The position numbers were made by a program, and so were the translations under genes. Below the pieces are notes generated by a model. That model saw nothing but the letters and a program-made list of their open reading frames with translations, was not told where the DNA came from and made no database searches. Source: an uncultured Pseudomonadota bacterium (GTDB lineage Bacteria; Pseudomonadota; Gammaproteobacteria; Steroidobacterales; Steroidobacteraceae). Taken from it: a DNA stretch of 43,166 nucleotides. Numbering within the stretch: position 1 is the stretch's first letter; the number at the start of each line of letters is the position of its first letter. Shown piece after piece: positions 18,112 through 25,174 of the stretch. Where the stretch lies: assembly GCA_903890265.1 (NCBI GenBank), contig CAITAM010000086.1:1-43166 (forward strand). Reading direction: 5' to 3'.

Positions 18112-19173
18112 TTACCGCGCAAACGCGTCCGTCGCGGCCACGAGCGCCAGGCGAGTGCCCTTCTCAAACGCGGAGTGGCCCGCGTCGGCAATGACGTGCA
18201 GCGTCGACTCCGGCATGGCGCGGTGCAGGTCCCAGGCGCTGCGCATGGGACAGACGACGTCGTAGCGACCCTGCACGATCACGGTCGGGATGTGCCGGAT
18301 CTTGTCCACGTTCGCGAGCAGGTGATCGTCGGTGGCGAAAAAGCCACCGTTGACGAAATAGTGGCACTCAATGCGCGCAAACGCGGCGGCGTAGCCCGGG
18401 TTCCTGAACTGCGCGACGTAATCGGGGTTCAGGTGCAGGTAGCTCGTCGCGCCTTCCCAGATCGACCACGCCCGGGCTGCCTCGATCAGCGTTGGCCGGT
18501 GGTCACTGGTCAGACGCCGGTAGTAGGCGGCCATCATGTCATGGCGTTCCGCCTCGGGAATGGGCGCGACGTACTGTTCCCAGAGGTCCGGGAACAGCGA
18601 CGCGGCGCCGCGGGGGTCCTGGTAGAACCACTCGAGCTCCGTCCGTCGCAACATGAAAATCCCGCGCAGCACGAGTTCCGACACGGACGTCGGGTAGACC
18701 TGCGCGTAGGCCAGTGCGAGCGTCGAGCCCCACGAGCCGCCGAACACCTGCCACTGGACGATACCGAGGTGGACCCGAAGCTTCTCGATGTCCTCGACGA
18801 GGTCCCACGTGGTGTTCTCGATGAGGCTGGCGTGGGGCCGACTCCGACCGCAGCCACGCTGGTCGAACAGCACGATCCGATAACGCTTGGGATCGAAGAA
18901 GCGCCGCATCTTGGGATCGGTGCCGCCACCCGGCCCGCCGTGCAGAAAGACCACGGGCTTGCCGCGCGGATTGCCGCTCTCTTCGAAGTAGATCTTGTGC
19001 AGTGGCGAGACCCGCAGCATGCCGCTGCGATAACAGTCGATCTCGGGGTAGAGGTCTCGCGGGCGGGCGAGACGCACCGCTTTCTTCGCACGGCTCGCGA
19101 CAGCGCGGCCACTCGGGGCGGTACGTGCGCCAGAGGCCAACTTTCGCCGCACGGCCGTTCGCTTGGTCGCCAT
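18112..19173 (-). CDS. pip: Proline iminopeptidase with basic N-terminal extension
   Basis: An alpha/beta-hydrolase (S33) that removes N-terminal proline from peptides. Recognised by LYPEIDCYRSGMLRVSPLHK, VVFLHGGPGGGTDP, LFDQRGCGRSRPH, the nucleophile elbow FGGSWGSTLAL (Ser147), HYFVNGGFF, VQGRYDVVCPM (Asp) and IADAGHSAFE (His). All members of the catalytic triad are present. From ATG 19173 the protein has 353 residues, against about 315 in typical family members. The excess is an Arg/Lys/Ala-rich N-terminal stretch of about 38 residues (MATKRTAVRRKLASGARTAP and onward) that does not resemble a signal peptide. The start could be internal, but no better Met lies before LYPEID. Confidence 0.9.
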   Translation of the reverse strand: MATKRTAVRRKLASGARTAPSGRAVASRAKKAVRLARPRDLYPEIDCYRSGMLRVSPLHKIYFEESGNPRGKPVVFLHGGPGGGTDPKMRRFFDPKRYRIVLFDQRGCGRSRPHASLIENTTWDLVEDIEKLRVHLGIVQWQVFGGSWGSTLALAYAQVYPTSVSELVLRGIFMLRRTELEWFYQDPRGAASLFPDLWEQYVAPIPEAERHDMMAAYYRRLTSDHRPTLIEAARAWSIWEGATSYLHLNPDYVAQFRNPGYAAAFARIECHYFVNGGFFATDDHLLANVDKIRHIPTVIVQGRYDVVCPMRSAWDLHRAMPESTLHVIADAGHSAFEKGTRLALVAATDAFAR

Positions 19174-19322
19174 TTCCCGTCTCCCTGAAGGACGCGCTCG
19201 CGCTGCGCTTTGTCCCAGTCTAGGAAAAAGGCCCAGACGGCGCCAGTCGCAATGACCCCCGCTCAAGGCGTCGTCGACAGCAGGCGAATTCGTGCGTCAG
19301 AATCGACCCGGTCTTCGTTGGG

Positions 19323-20306
19323 TCACCGTCGTTTCAGCGATTCAACGAGCCCAAGCCAGTTGCCGTAAAACGCTTCGGCAGCCGCCGCCCAGCGATGGGT
19401 CGCCGAGGCCAGCGCGAGGTCGAACGGAAAATCCGCCAGCCGCGTCGACGCCGGAGCCGCACGCGCCCGCTCGGCGAATCCGTCCAGCGCCGCCCGCGCG
19501 GCCGGGCCGAAGTAACCCTCCGGCTCTGCGGGGTACGTCGCACGCTCGCCGGCGAGGAACCGACCGACATCCCGCCGGAATTCGCGCAGCAGCGTATCGG
19601 CGAGATACTCGGGATGCCCCTGGCAGAACACCAGCAGGCTTCGTGACTGCTTGGCAAAGAGGTCCGCGCCGTTGTCGGCGGACGACGTCAGCATCTCGTA
19701 GCCCGCACCGACCAGATCGGGCAGCCGGATTTCGTTCCAGCGGGAGTGCGGCGTCAGCACCACCTCCGGCAGTCCCTTGAGCAACGCATGGCCGGACTGG
19801 CCGGCGTGCTCAAAGACGCCGCTGCGCTTCTCGGCAAGCCGGATTCTCGGCACACGGTCGAGCCGCCACACGGCCGCGTGGGCCGCAAGGCACGACCACA
19901 GGCTCGTCGGCAGGTGCCCGTCGGCGTACTCTAGCAAGTCGCAGAGGCTCGACCAGTACGGTTCGTCCTCCACGTGCCCGGCTTTTGGCTCCGTGCCCGT
20001 CACGATCAGGGCATCGGGCGCCGATGCGGTGAGCGCGGCCAGGCTCCAGTACCGGCCGTCCATATGGCGTGCGACCGCGTCGCCGCGGACGATGCCGTCG
20101 AGGCAGGCGTAGCGAACCCTGATACGGCGGGTACCGGCACCGGCAGCGAGCAAGCGCGTGAACTGCCGCTCCGTGCCAAGCAGGGCACTGTCCGGCATGT
20201 TGTTCACGATCCCGATGGTCAGCGCGGCACCGCGGTCGTGGTCGACCGCCAGTCCTCGCCCCTCGGCGGCTGGCTGCCCTGGCGGCAGATCGATCTCGAT
20301 GGACAC
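19323..20306 (-). CDS. MetA-like homoserine O-acyltransferase
   Basis: A glutamine-amidotransferase-fold acyltransferase of the MetA (homoserine O-succinyl/acetyltransferase) family, the first committed step to methionine. Seen in 327 residues: NNMPDSALLGTERQF, ALIVTGTEPKAGHVEDEPYW, catalytic Cys139 in SLWSCLAAHAAVW, His187 in TPHSRWNEIRLP and Glu233 in CQGHPEYLADTLL. The Cys-His-Glu triad is complete, although the Cys context (SCLAAHAA) differs from the usual ICWGAQAA. The GTG start at 20306 has AGGAAG five bases upstream. An in-frame ATG at 20396 would add 30 residues that instead overlap a folded leader. Acyl-donor choice cannot be read. Confidence 0.82.
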   Translation of the reverse strand: MSIEIDLPPGQPAAEGRGLAVDHDRGAALTIGIVNNMPDSALLGTERQFTRLLAAGAGTRRIRVRYACLDGIVRGDAVARHMDGRYWSLAALTASAPDALIVTGTEPKAGHVEDEPYWSSLCDLLEYADGHLPTSLWSCLAAHAAVWRLDRVPRIRLAEKRSGVFEHAGQSGHALLKGLPEVVLTPHSRWNEIRLPDLVGAGYEMLTSSADNGADLFAKQSRSLLVFCQGHPEYLADTLLREFRRDVGRFLAGERATYPAEPEGYFGPAARAALDGFAERARAAPASTRLADFPFDLALASATHRWAAAAEAFYGNWLGLVESLKRR

Positions 20307-20342
20307 GCAAACTTCCTGAATCTGGGCGCAGCGGGCGGCGCC

Positions 20343-20392
20343 GGGGCAGCACGGCTTCAACTCGCCACGAGTGAGCCGGTCATCGTTGCCCC
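20343..20392 (-). promoter_or_regulatory. Structured 5' leader hairpin of the MetA-like gene
   Basis: On the minus strand three nested stems can be drawn: GGGGCA with TGCCCC, CGGCT with AGCCG, and ACTCG with CGAGT closing on a three-base loop, with small internal loops between. The hairpin ends about 36 bases before the GTG start codon. Methionine genes are often controlled by SAM-sensing leaders, but I could not match this to a known SAM riboswitch core. Candidate regulatory RNA only. Confidence 0.4.
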
Positions 20393-20394
20393 TC

Positions 20395-20400
20395 ATAATA
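20395..20400 (-). promoter_or_regulatory. Possible -10 box (TATTAT) of the MetA-like gene
   Basis: TATTAT on the minus strand, in a local AT-rich patch. Its implied start near 20388 lies at the base of the hairpin, so the ATG at 20396 would be upstream of transcription, which favours the GTG at 20306. The -35 (TTTCAA, 18-base spacer) is poor. Confidence 0.35.
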
Positions 20401-20632
20401 TGGCAACGCGGGCACCGGTTGAAACAATATGGAAATATCAAGTACGGGCCCAACGGCAAGGCCGGACACCGACAGGCATGCGGTATGCGCGTGGTCGGAG
20501 GCCGGGTTCGCGGCCACGGTCGGCTCGCCAGTGCCCCGGGCGTCCTCACCGGGCGCGGTTGCGGCCGGGTGGCGAAAGTAACGACCGGTCCGCACTTTCT
20601 CCGGCGACCCGCCTAGCCCGGCCGTGGCTCGC

Positions 20633-20650
20633 TATACTCCGGCGCCGGAG
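20633..20650 (+). promoter_or_regulatory. -10 box (TATACT) overlapping a 14-bp palindrome
   Basis: TATACT (20633-20638) runs directly into the perfect palindrome CTCCGGCGCCGGAG (20637-20650), so the symmetric site covers the expected transcription start. This is the usual place for a repressor operator in front of the ATP-grasp gene. No good -35 is visible, which suits an activated or weak promoter. Confidence 0.4.
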
Positions 20651-20673
20651 CCCGACATTGCCGCGGTAGGATC

Positions 20674-21909
20674 GTGCCCCTTATGCCCACCTCATCGCCG
20701 CCCGTTGCCGTGTTTGATGACACCTGGTCACCCACGCTGACGTTCACGTACTCGCTGGGGCGGCGCGGGGTACCGCTGCACTTCTACGGCAGCGGCTCCG
20801 GCCAATGGACCCGCTTTCGTCATACGAGGGCCGCTTGCCCGCCACCCGGTCTGCCGGACGAATTCCTGCCCTGGCTTCAGGAGAAGATCGCCGCAGGTAC
20901 CATCGCCCGGATCGCGCCGACCAGCGACCTCATCGCCTATTACATTTCGGCGCTGCGGGACCATTTTCCTCGCGACGTGGCCCGGGCGATCGCACCGCTC
21001 AGTGAGATCGAGGCGTGCCTCATCAAGTCGCGTTTCGCCGACCGGTGCCTGTCCGTGGGCTGCGAGACACCGGCCGTCGCGTCGCCGACCGGACTGGATG
21101 AGGCCCTCGAGGCGGCCGAGCGCCTGGGCTACCCGGTCATCCTCAAGCCCAAAAGTCACCTTGGACTCGGCTTCGCCGAGCGTGGCTCGATCGCGCACAG
21201 CGCCGACGAGCTGCGGCAGCAGTTCCGCCCCTACTCGGTCCAGTCGGGACAGAACTATTTCCTGTCCCGCTATCCCGAGTTGCCGTGGCCCTTGCTGCAG
21301 AAATACCTGCCCGCGGCGCAACGGCGGGTCTACAGCGTGTCCGGAGTCCGGGATCGCGACACGGGTATCGTCTCCGCGGCCGTGTCCTTCAAAGGCGAGC
21401 AATGGCCCCCGGGCGTCGGCACGAGCATTCGGCAGGTGGGCGTCAACGACCCGCGTATCCTCACGGCCGGGCTCGGCGTCGTCGAGCACTTCCTGAGTTC
21501 AGGCATCTTCGAACTCGAACTGGTGGAGGATGCCGACGGCGGACTGAACGCGATTGATCTCAATCCGAGGGGCTTTGGTTTCATGGGGCTCGACCTCGCC
21601 CGAGGCCAGGACCTGCCGTGGCTCTGGTACTCGAGCACGTTGCACCCGGTGACGCCACTCGACCAGAGCACCCTGATCGACGCCGTGGAAGCCGTTCCGC
21701 CCGCGATCGGCCTCTGGGTGCTGCTCGCCAATTCGATCGCCGGGCCGTCGAAAAAGCGCGCTATCGTTTCCATGCTGGGGCACGGCGCAGACCCTGCGCC
21801 CCTCGTGCGCAGCAACCTTGCCCACCTGAAGCACCCTCGCAGCCTGCTTCGCGCCCAGTGGCACGCCTACCGGACGCACCGGGATCGGCTGGCCCCGGCA
21901 GCGCCTTAA
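20674..21909 (+). CDS. ATP-grasp ligase-like protein
   Basis: A 411-residue ATP-grasp superfamily protein; members join a carboxylate to an amine or thiol through an acyl phosphate. Seen: an N-terminal pre-ATP-grasp domain (PVAVFDDTWSPTLTFTYSLG), then CLIKSRFADRCLSVGCETPA, the lysine strand GYPVILKPKSHLG, the second nucleotide strand PWPLLQKYLPAAQRR, and the metal-binding end FELELVEDADGGLNAIDLNP with Glu and Asn for Mg. It resembles uncharacterised ATP-grasp proteins found in polysaccharide and natural-product loci. The start may be GTG 20674 (AGGAT nearby) or ATG 20683. Its stop overlaps that of the convergent DUF1839 gene by four bases. Substrates unknown. Confidence 0.8.
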   Translation: MPLMPTSSPPVAVFDDTWSPTLTFTYSLGRRGVPLHFYGSGSGQWTRFRHTRAACPPPGLPDEFLPWLQEKIAAGTIARIAPTSDLIAYYISALRDHFPRDVARAIAPLSEIEACLIKSRFADRCLSVGCETPAVASPTGLDEALEAAERLGYPVILKPKSHLGLGFAERGSIAHSADELRQQFRPYSVQSGQNYFLSRYPELPWPLLQKYLPAAQRRVYSVSGVRDRDTGIVSAAVSFKGEQWPPGVGTSIRQVGVNDPRILTAGLGVVEHFLSSGIFELELVEDADGGLNAIDLNPRGFGFMGLDLARGQDLPWLWYSSTLHPVTPLDQSTLIDAVEAVPPAIGLWVLLANSIAGPSKKRAIVSMLGHGADPAPLVRSNLAHLKHPRSLLRAQWHAYRTHRDRLAPAAP

Positions 21910-22937
21910 GGCAACGGACCGTCGCCCGCCGCGCCCGATACCCGCCGCGCGTACTGGCGCAGCAGCGTCAAGGACGTGTCCCAGCCGTTGATCAGCGTGT
22001 CGAACGACGAGTAGTCCAGTGCCTTTTTACTGCTCACCGATCGCGCACCCTTCAATACCAGCGCCTTGCACAGCGTCGACATCTCATCGTGCAGCTGCAC
22101 AAGCTCGGCGCGCTCGGGCGCACCGTCCGCGAACAGCCACTCGAAGTACCGCGCGGCCAGGTCGCACATCGCGCCGAGCTGGCGGAAATTGGCGAACGCC
22201 CAGGCGTGGTAGTACTCAAGGCCCCGCTCCTGCAAGCGCGGCAATTCGGCACGCAGCCGGTCGGTAAAGCCAATGACAGGATTGCCGACCGGTCGCCGGC
22301 TGATCTCACGCAAGAGATGCCGTGCCGATCGCTCGCGCAGGTCCCGTCCACTCATCCGCCGCACGCGATCGACGTGGACGACTTCCGCAAATAACGGCAT
22401 GTACTCGGCCGACGGCTCCGCGTCGAGGCGAAACGTCGCGCGGTAGTCCGCGCCGCCCAGACGGAAGTATCCGCCGTTGTGGAAGTAGCCGAGCGTCCCG
22501 GCCCGGGGATCGATCTCGGCGAGAATAATCGTCGACTTCGTGTGCTTGCGCTGGTAGTCCGTCCCGGCGGTATCCGGCAGCCAGAAGGCGTCTGCTTCCG
22601 TGCTGATCAGACGCCCCTCGCCGAGGTAGTCCAGCGCGTGCTCGTGCAGCGTGCGCCAGACGTTCATTTCCTGCACGTCCACGCCGTACAGCTCGAACAG
22701 GTCCGTGTGCGCGGGCTTGAGAAAGGTCCACTGGTCCCCGTCAAAGTGCAGCGACACCGTGACCGGGAGCATGGCATGCGGATCCAAGCCGAGGGAATGG
22801 ACGAGCTCTATCCAGACGTCCACGTAGCAGTTCTTTTCGGGCCACGCGGACGATTCGCCGTGCAAGGCGTGCCGTTGGTAGCCGTCTGCCGAAAGACCCG
22901 CGATCGTCTGCCGGAGCGACTCGCCGTCGGTGCTCAT
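21906..22937 (-). CDS. DUF1839 protein, possible papain-fold aminoacyl transferase
   Basis: A 343-residue soluble protein of the DUF1839 family, whose members are found beside amino acid:[carrier protein] ligases. Conserved-looking blocks are EKNCYVDVWIELVHSLGLDP (Cys37), FLKPAHTDLFELYGVDVQEM, STEADAFWLPDTAGTDY, QRKHTKSTIIL (His132) and LGYFHNGGYF (Asn154). This Cys, then an acidic-x-aromatic-LP motif, then His, then an aromatic-His-Asn/Asp block is the order seen in BtrH-type papain-fold acyltransferases, which move acyl groups from a carrier protein to an amine. That comparison is my own pattern reading, not an established assignment. The start is two bases after the ligase stop (translational coupling), the last gene of the operon. 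Confidence 0.78.
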   Translation of the reverse strand: MSTDGESLRQTIAGLSADGYQRHALHGESSAWPEKNCYVDVWIELVHSLGLDPHAMLPVTVSLHFDGDQWTFLKPAHTDLFELYGVDVQEMNVWRTLHEHALDYLGEGRLISTEADAFWLPDTAGTDYQRKHTKSTIILAEIDPRAGTLGYFHNGGYFRLGGADYRATFRLDAEPSAEYMPLFAEVVHVDRVRRMSGRDLRERSARHLLREISRRPVGNPVIGFTDRLRAELPRLQERGLEYYHAWAFANFRQLGAMCDLAARYFEWLFADGAPERAELVQLHDEMSTLCKALVLKGARSVSSKKALDYSSFDTLINGWDTSLTLLRQYARRVSGAAGDGPLP

Positions 22938-22939
22938 GC

Positions 22940-23854
22940 TCAGAGACCCAGCTTGGTCCGAACCGCACCGGGCCATCGGGCGGGATCAAAGCCGTGGGTT
23001 TTGAAGAGTGCGATGACGATTCGCTCGAGCCCGAAGCCCAGGCAGGCGGTACTCGCGGGCTCGCCGCTCGGCAGGACGATATCGAAGGCAGAGCCGAAGT
23101 ACTGCTGGTGGTAATTGAAGGAACACACGGCGGTCGGCGAGTCACCGTCGTTGACGGGCACGAGCACCTCGAATTTCAGCTGCTGCTGTGCCTGGCTCGC
23201 CGCCATGATCTTGCCGGCCCGGCCGAAAAAAGGATCGGACGCGACGTCGGACACGGCGTCGAGCCCGAGCGATTGGAGGAGCGTGAGGCCACGCTGCAGC
23301 CACATGTCCCGCCACTCCACCACCTGCGCCGGGGTGCCGACCCGGACGAATTCGCGCACCCGAAACGATTGCATCCGCGTGGGCTGCGGTGACGGCTCGT
23401 GACGAAACACCCAGTTGAACATCGTCACGAGATGGCCACTGTCCGGCACGACACCGGTAAAGCTCGGGTAGACCGGGTAGCAGGCCGCCGGATTCAGCAC
23501 GACATCGGTCATCTGCAAGAGGTCGCCCCACGGCTCGCCCGCGGCAATGCGTTGCGAAAAGCCCTTGGAACCGCGTTCATCGCCGAAATAACTGCATACC
23601 GCGCCACACAGGTGCGGGAACGAATCCATGTAATTGAGTTTCTCGATGATCTTGCGGCTGATCACCGGCGGGAACACGCAATAGCGCGCACCGTCGTCCC
23701 TCGAAATCTCATCGACCAGCGCGTTGAACCGTGCCAGCACGAGCTCGAATACCGCACCCCGGCCGAATGCTCCCTGGACACCGACGGGGATGATGAGGCC
23801 GTGCTCGACCAGACCATCGTACAGGGACGTCGGGGGGGCGCTTGCTCCGCTCAT
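22940..23854 (-). CDS. Amino acid:[carrier protein] ligase (SerRS-like)
   Basis: A truncated homologue of class II seryl-tRNA synthetase, 304 residues, lacking the tRNA-binding coiled coil. Characterised relatives in Bradyrhizobium and Agrobacterium adenylate small amino acids such as Gly or Ala and load them on the phosphopantetheine of a dedicated carrier protein. Class II motif 2 is FRVREFVRVG and motif 3 is ACLGFGLERIVIALF. Cys125 (NPAACYPVYPSF), Glu168 (motif 2) and Cys271 (motif 3) sit where the catalytic zinc ligands of the characterised ligases lie. Carrier protein, flavoprotein and DUF1839 genes are in the same operon, as in other genomes. Which amino acid is used cannot be read with certainty. 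Confidence 0.92.
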   Translation of the reverse strand: MSGASAPPTSLYDGLVEHGLIIPVGVQGAFGRGAVFELVLARFNALVDEISRDDGARYCVFPPVISRKIIEKLNYMDSFPHLCGAVCSYFGDERGSKGFSQRIAAGEPWGDLLQMTDVVLNPAACYPVYPSFTGVVPDSGHLVTMFNWVFRHEPSPQPTRMQSFRVREFVRVGTPAQVVEWRDMWLQRGLTLLQSLGLDAVSDVASDPFFGRAGKIMAASQAQQQLKFEVLVPVNDGDSPTAVCSFNYHQQYFGSAFDIVLPSGEPASTACLGFGLERIVIALFKTHGFDPARWPGAVRTKLGL

Positions 23855-23867
23855 AGCTCGGTCTCCG

Positions 23868-25031
23868 TCAGTCGTCCTTGACCACGAGCAGCAGAGACGC
23901 GCTCTTCGCTGCTATGCGCTCATTGGAAACCATGAGCGATGCCGATAGCAGGTCCCGGTAATGCCGGCCCACGGAAAACGGCGAGTCGTTCTTATAGCCC
24001 ATCAGGCCGGCGATCTGCAGCGCCTGATGCACGATCCGCGGGCCCGCCTCCGAACAGGCGCACTTCAGCTGGTTGAAGCGCAGGGCCCAGTTCATTGTAG
24101 TCAGTTCCTCGCGTCGGCCGGCGTCAGCCGAAATCTCGTCGAACTCCGCCGCCACCTGCTGCCAGTTATGGCGCATGGACTGCAGGTCCTGGCTGACACG
24201 GGCGAGCAGGATGGCCGAGGGCGGCGTTTCGCCGATTCGCTTGCGGGCCTCCGCGCGAACCACCGCACTTGCCCTCGACACGGCGTCGGCCGCGATCCCG
24301 GACCAGAGTCCAGCCCAGAGCACGTGCGAGTAAGGGACCATGGTGACGGCCGACGAGTCGGCGTAGGACCCGGGGATGATCTGATCGACGTGGCCGCTGG
24401 ACTCGAGCTTGAACCCCGGACTGACGGTCCCGCGCATGCCGAGCGGGTCCCAGGTGGACGTCTGGGTCAGGGTGTAATCGTCCTTCTTCACGAGCACGAG
24501 CACCTGGTCGCTCGCCGGTGACTCGGCCGTGCGGCGGCAGGTGACGAGAATCCCGTCCGCATGGCCGCAATACGATCCCGTGGTCGCGTCCTTGTTGAGC
24601 GTGAAGCGATCGCCGGCAATGTCCACCGCACAGATGCTGGAGCGGGTATCGCCGTAAGTGCCGACCTCCGAGGTCATCGAGGCGAGCAGCCACTGATGCT
24701 CGACGAGGCCGCGCATGTAGTCCTGAAAGTAGGCGGAGTGGGCGCCATGGCGGGCAATGCACCCGACCTGGATGTGGTGCATGGCAAGCACCATGCTGCT
24801 CGCGCCACAACCCTGGCCCAGGGCCGCGCACATGGCGGCGAGATCGCGAAGGCCCATGCCGGCGCCGCCAAACTCCTCCGGTACCGCGGCAGACAACGCC
24901 TTCTCGGCGCGCAGCGCCGCGAGGGTCTCGACCGGGAAGCGTGCGTGCCGATCGACGTCCGGCGCGTGTTTGCTGGCCACGTCCGCGGCGATCTGCTTCA
25001 TCCTGTCGATCATCGGATGTCGGTTCGGCAT
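23868..25031 (-). CDS. Acyl-CoA dehydrogenase-like flavoprotein of the carrier-protein operon
   Basis: A 387-residue acyl-CoA dehydrogenase fold protein: FPVETLAALRAEKALSAAVP, EEFGGAGMGLRDLAAMCAAL, a modified FAD/substrate signature (LASMTSEVGTYGDTRS in place of the usual CxALTEPxAGSD) and C-terminal helices with QIAGLMGYKNDSPF and YRDLLSASLMVSNERIA. At the position of the usual catalytic Glu (YEGT) it has MVSN, so the base is missing or elsewhere. In carrier-protein systems such enzymes oxidise acyl or aminoacyl thioesters. That is the likely role here, on an aminoacyl carrier protein, rather than fatty-acid oxidation. ATG 25031 is chosen for its six-base spacing to GAGAGG; ATG 25037 is the alternative. 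Confidence 0.85.
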   Translation of the reverse strand: MPNRHPMIDRMKQIAADVASKHAPDVDRHARFPVETLAALRAEKALSAAVPEEFGGAGMGLRDLAAMCAALGQGCGASSMVLAMHHIQVGCIARHGAHSAYFQDYMRGLVEHQWLLASMTSEVGTYGDTRSSICAVDIAGDRFTLNKDATTGSYCGHADGILVTCRRTAESPASDQVLVLVKKDDYTLTQTSTWDPLGMRGTVSPGFKLESSGHVDQIIPGSYADSSAVTMVPYSHVLWAGLWSGIAADAVSRASAVVRAEARKRIGETPPSAILLARVSQDLQSMRHNWQQVAAEFDEISADAGRREELTTMNWALRFNQLKCACSEAGPRIVHQALQIAGLMGYKNDSPFSVGRHYRDLLSASLMVSNERIAAKSASLLLVVKDD

Positions 25032-25174
25032 GGCCATCCTCTCGTACCAGCGGCGCAGTTGATCGCCGGCTCCTCGTTGTCCCCGCGCGGATCTTACCGG
25101 ATCAGCGCTGCAGTTCCGGGAAGTAAATCCGGGTTTTGCCGACGCTTTCGCTGCACAAAACGCGTCGATGCGCG

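Larger units (their letters stand above)
20307..20673. other. Intergenic region between divergent MetA-like and ATP-grasp genes
   Basis: About 367 bases with no gene that I can support. It contains the candidate promoter and folded leader of the MetA-like gene on the left, an AT-rich patch around 20395-20445, a GC-rich featureless middle, and the TATACT/palindrome of the ATP-grasp gene on the right. Confidence 0.7.

Noticed and set aside
20343..20392. SAM-I or SAM-II riboswitch
   Set aside because: I could not align the conserved core of either class. Only a generic stable hairpin is supported.
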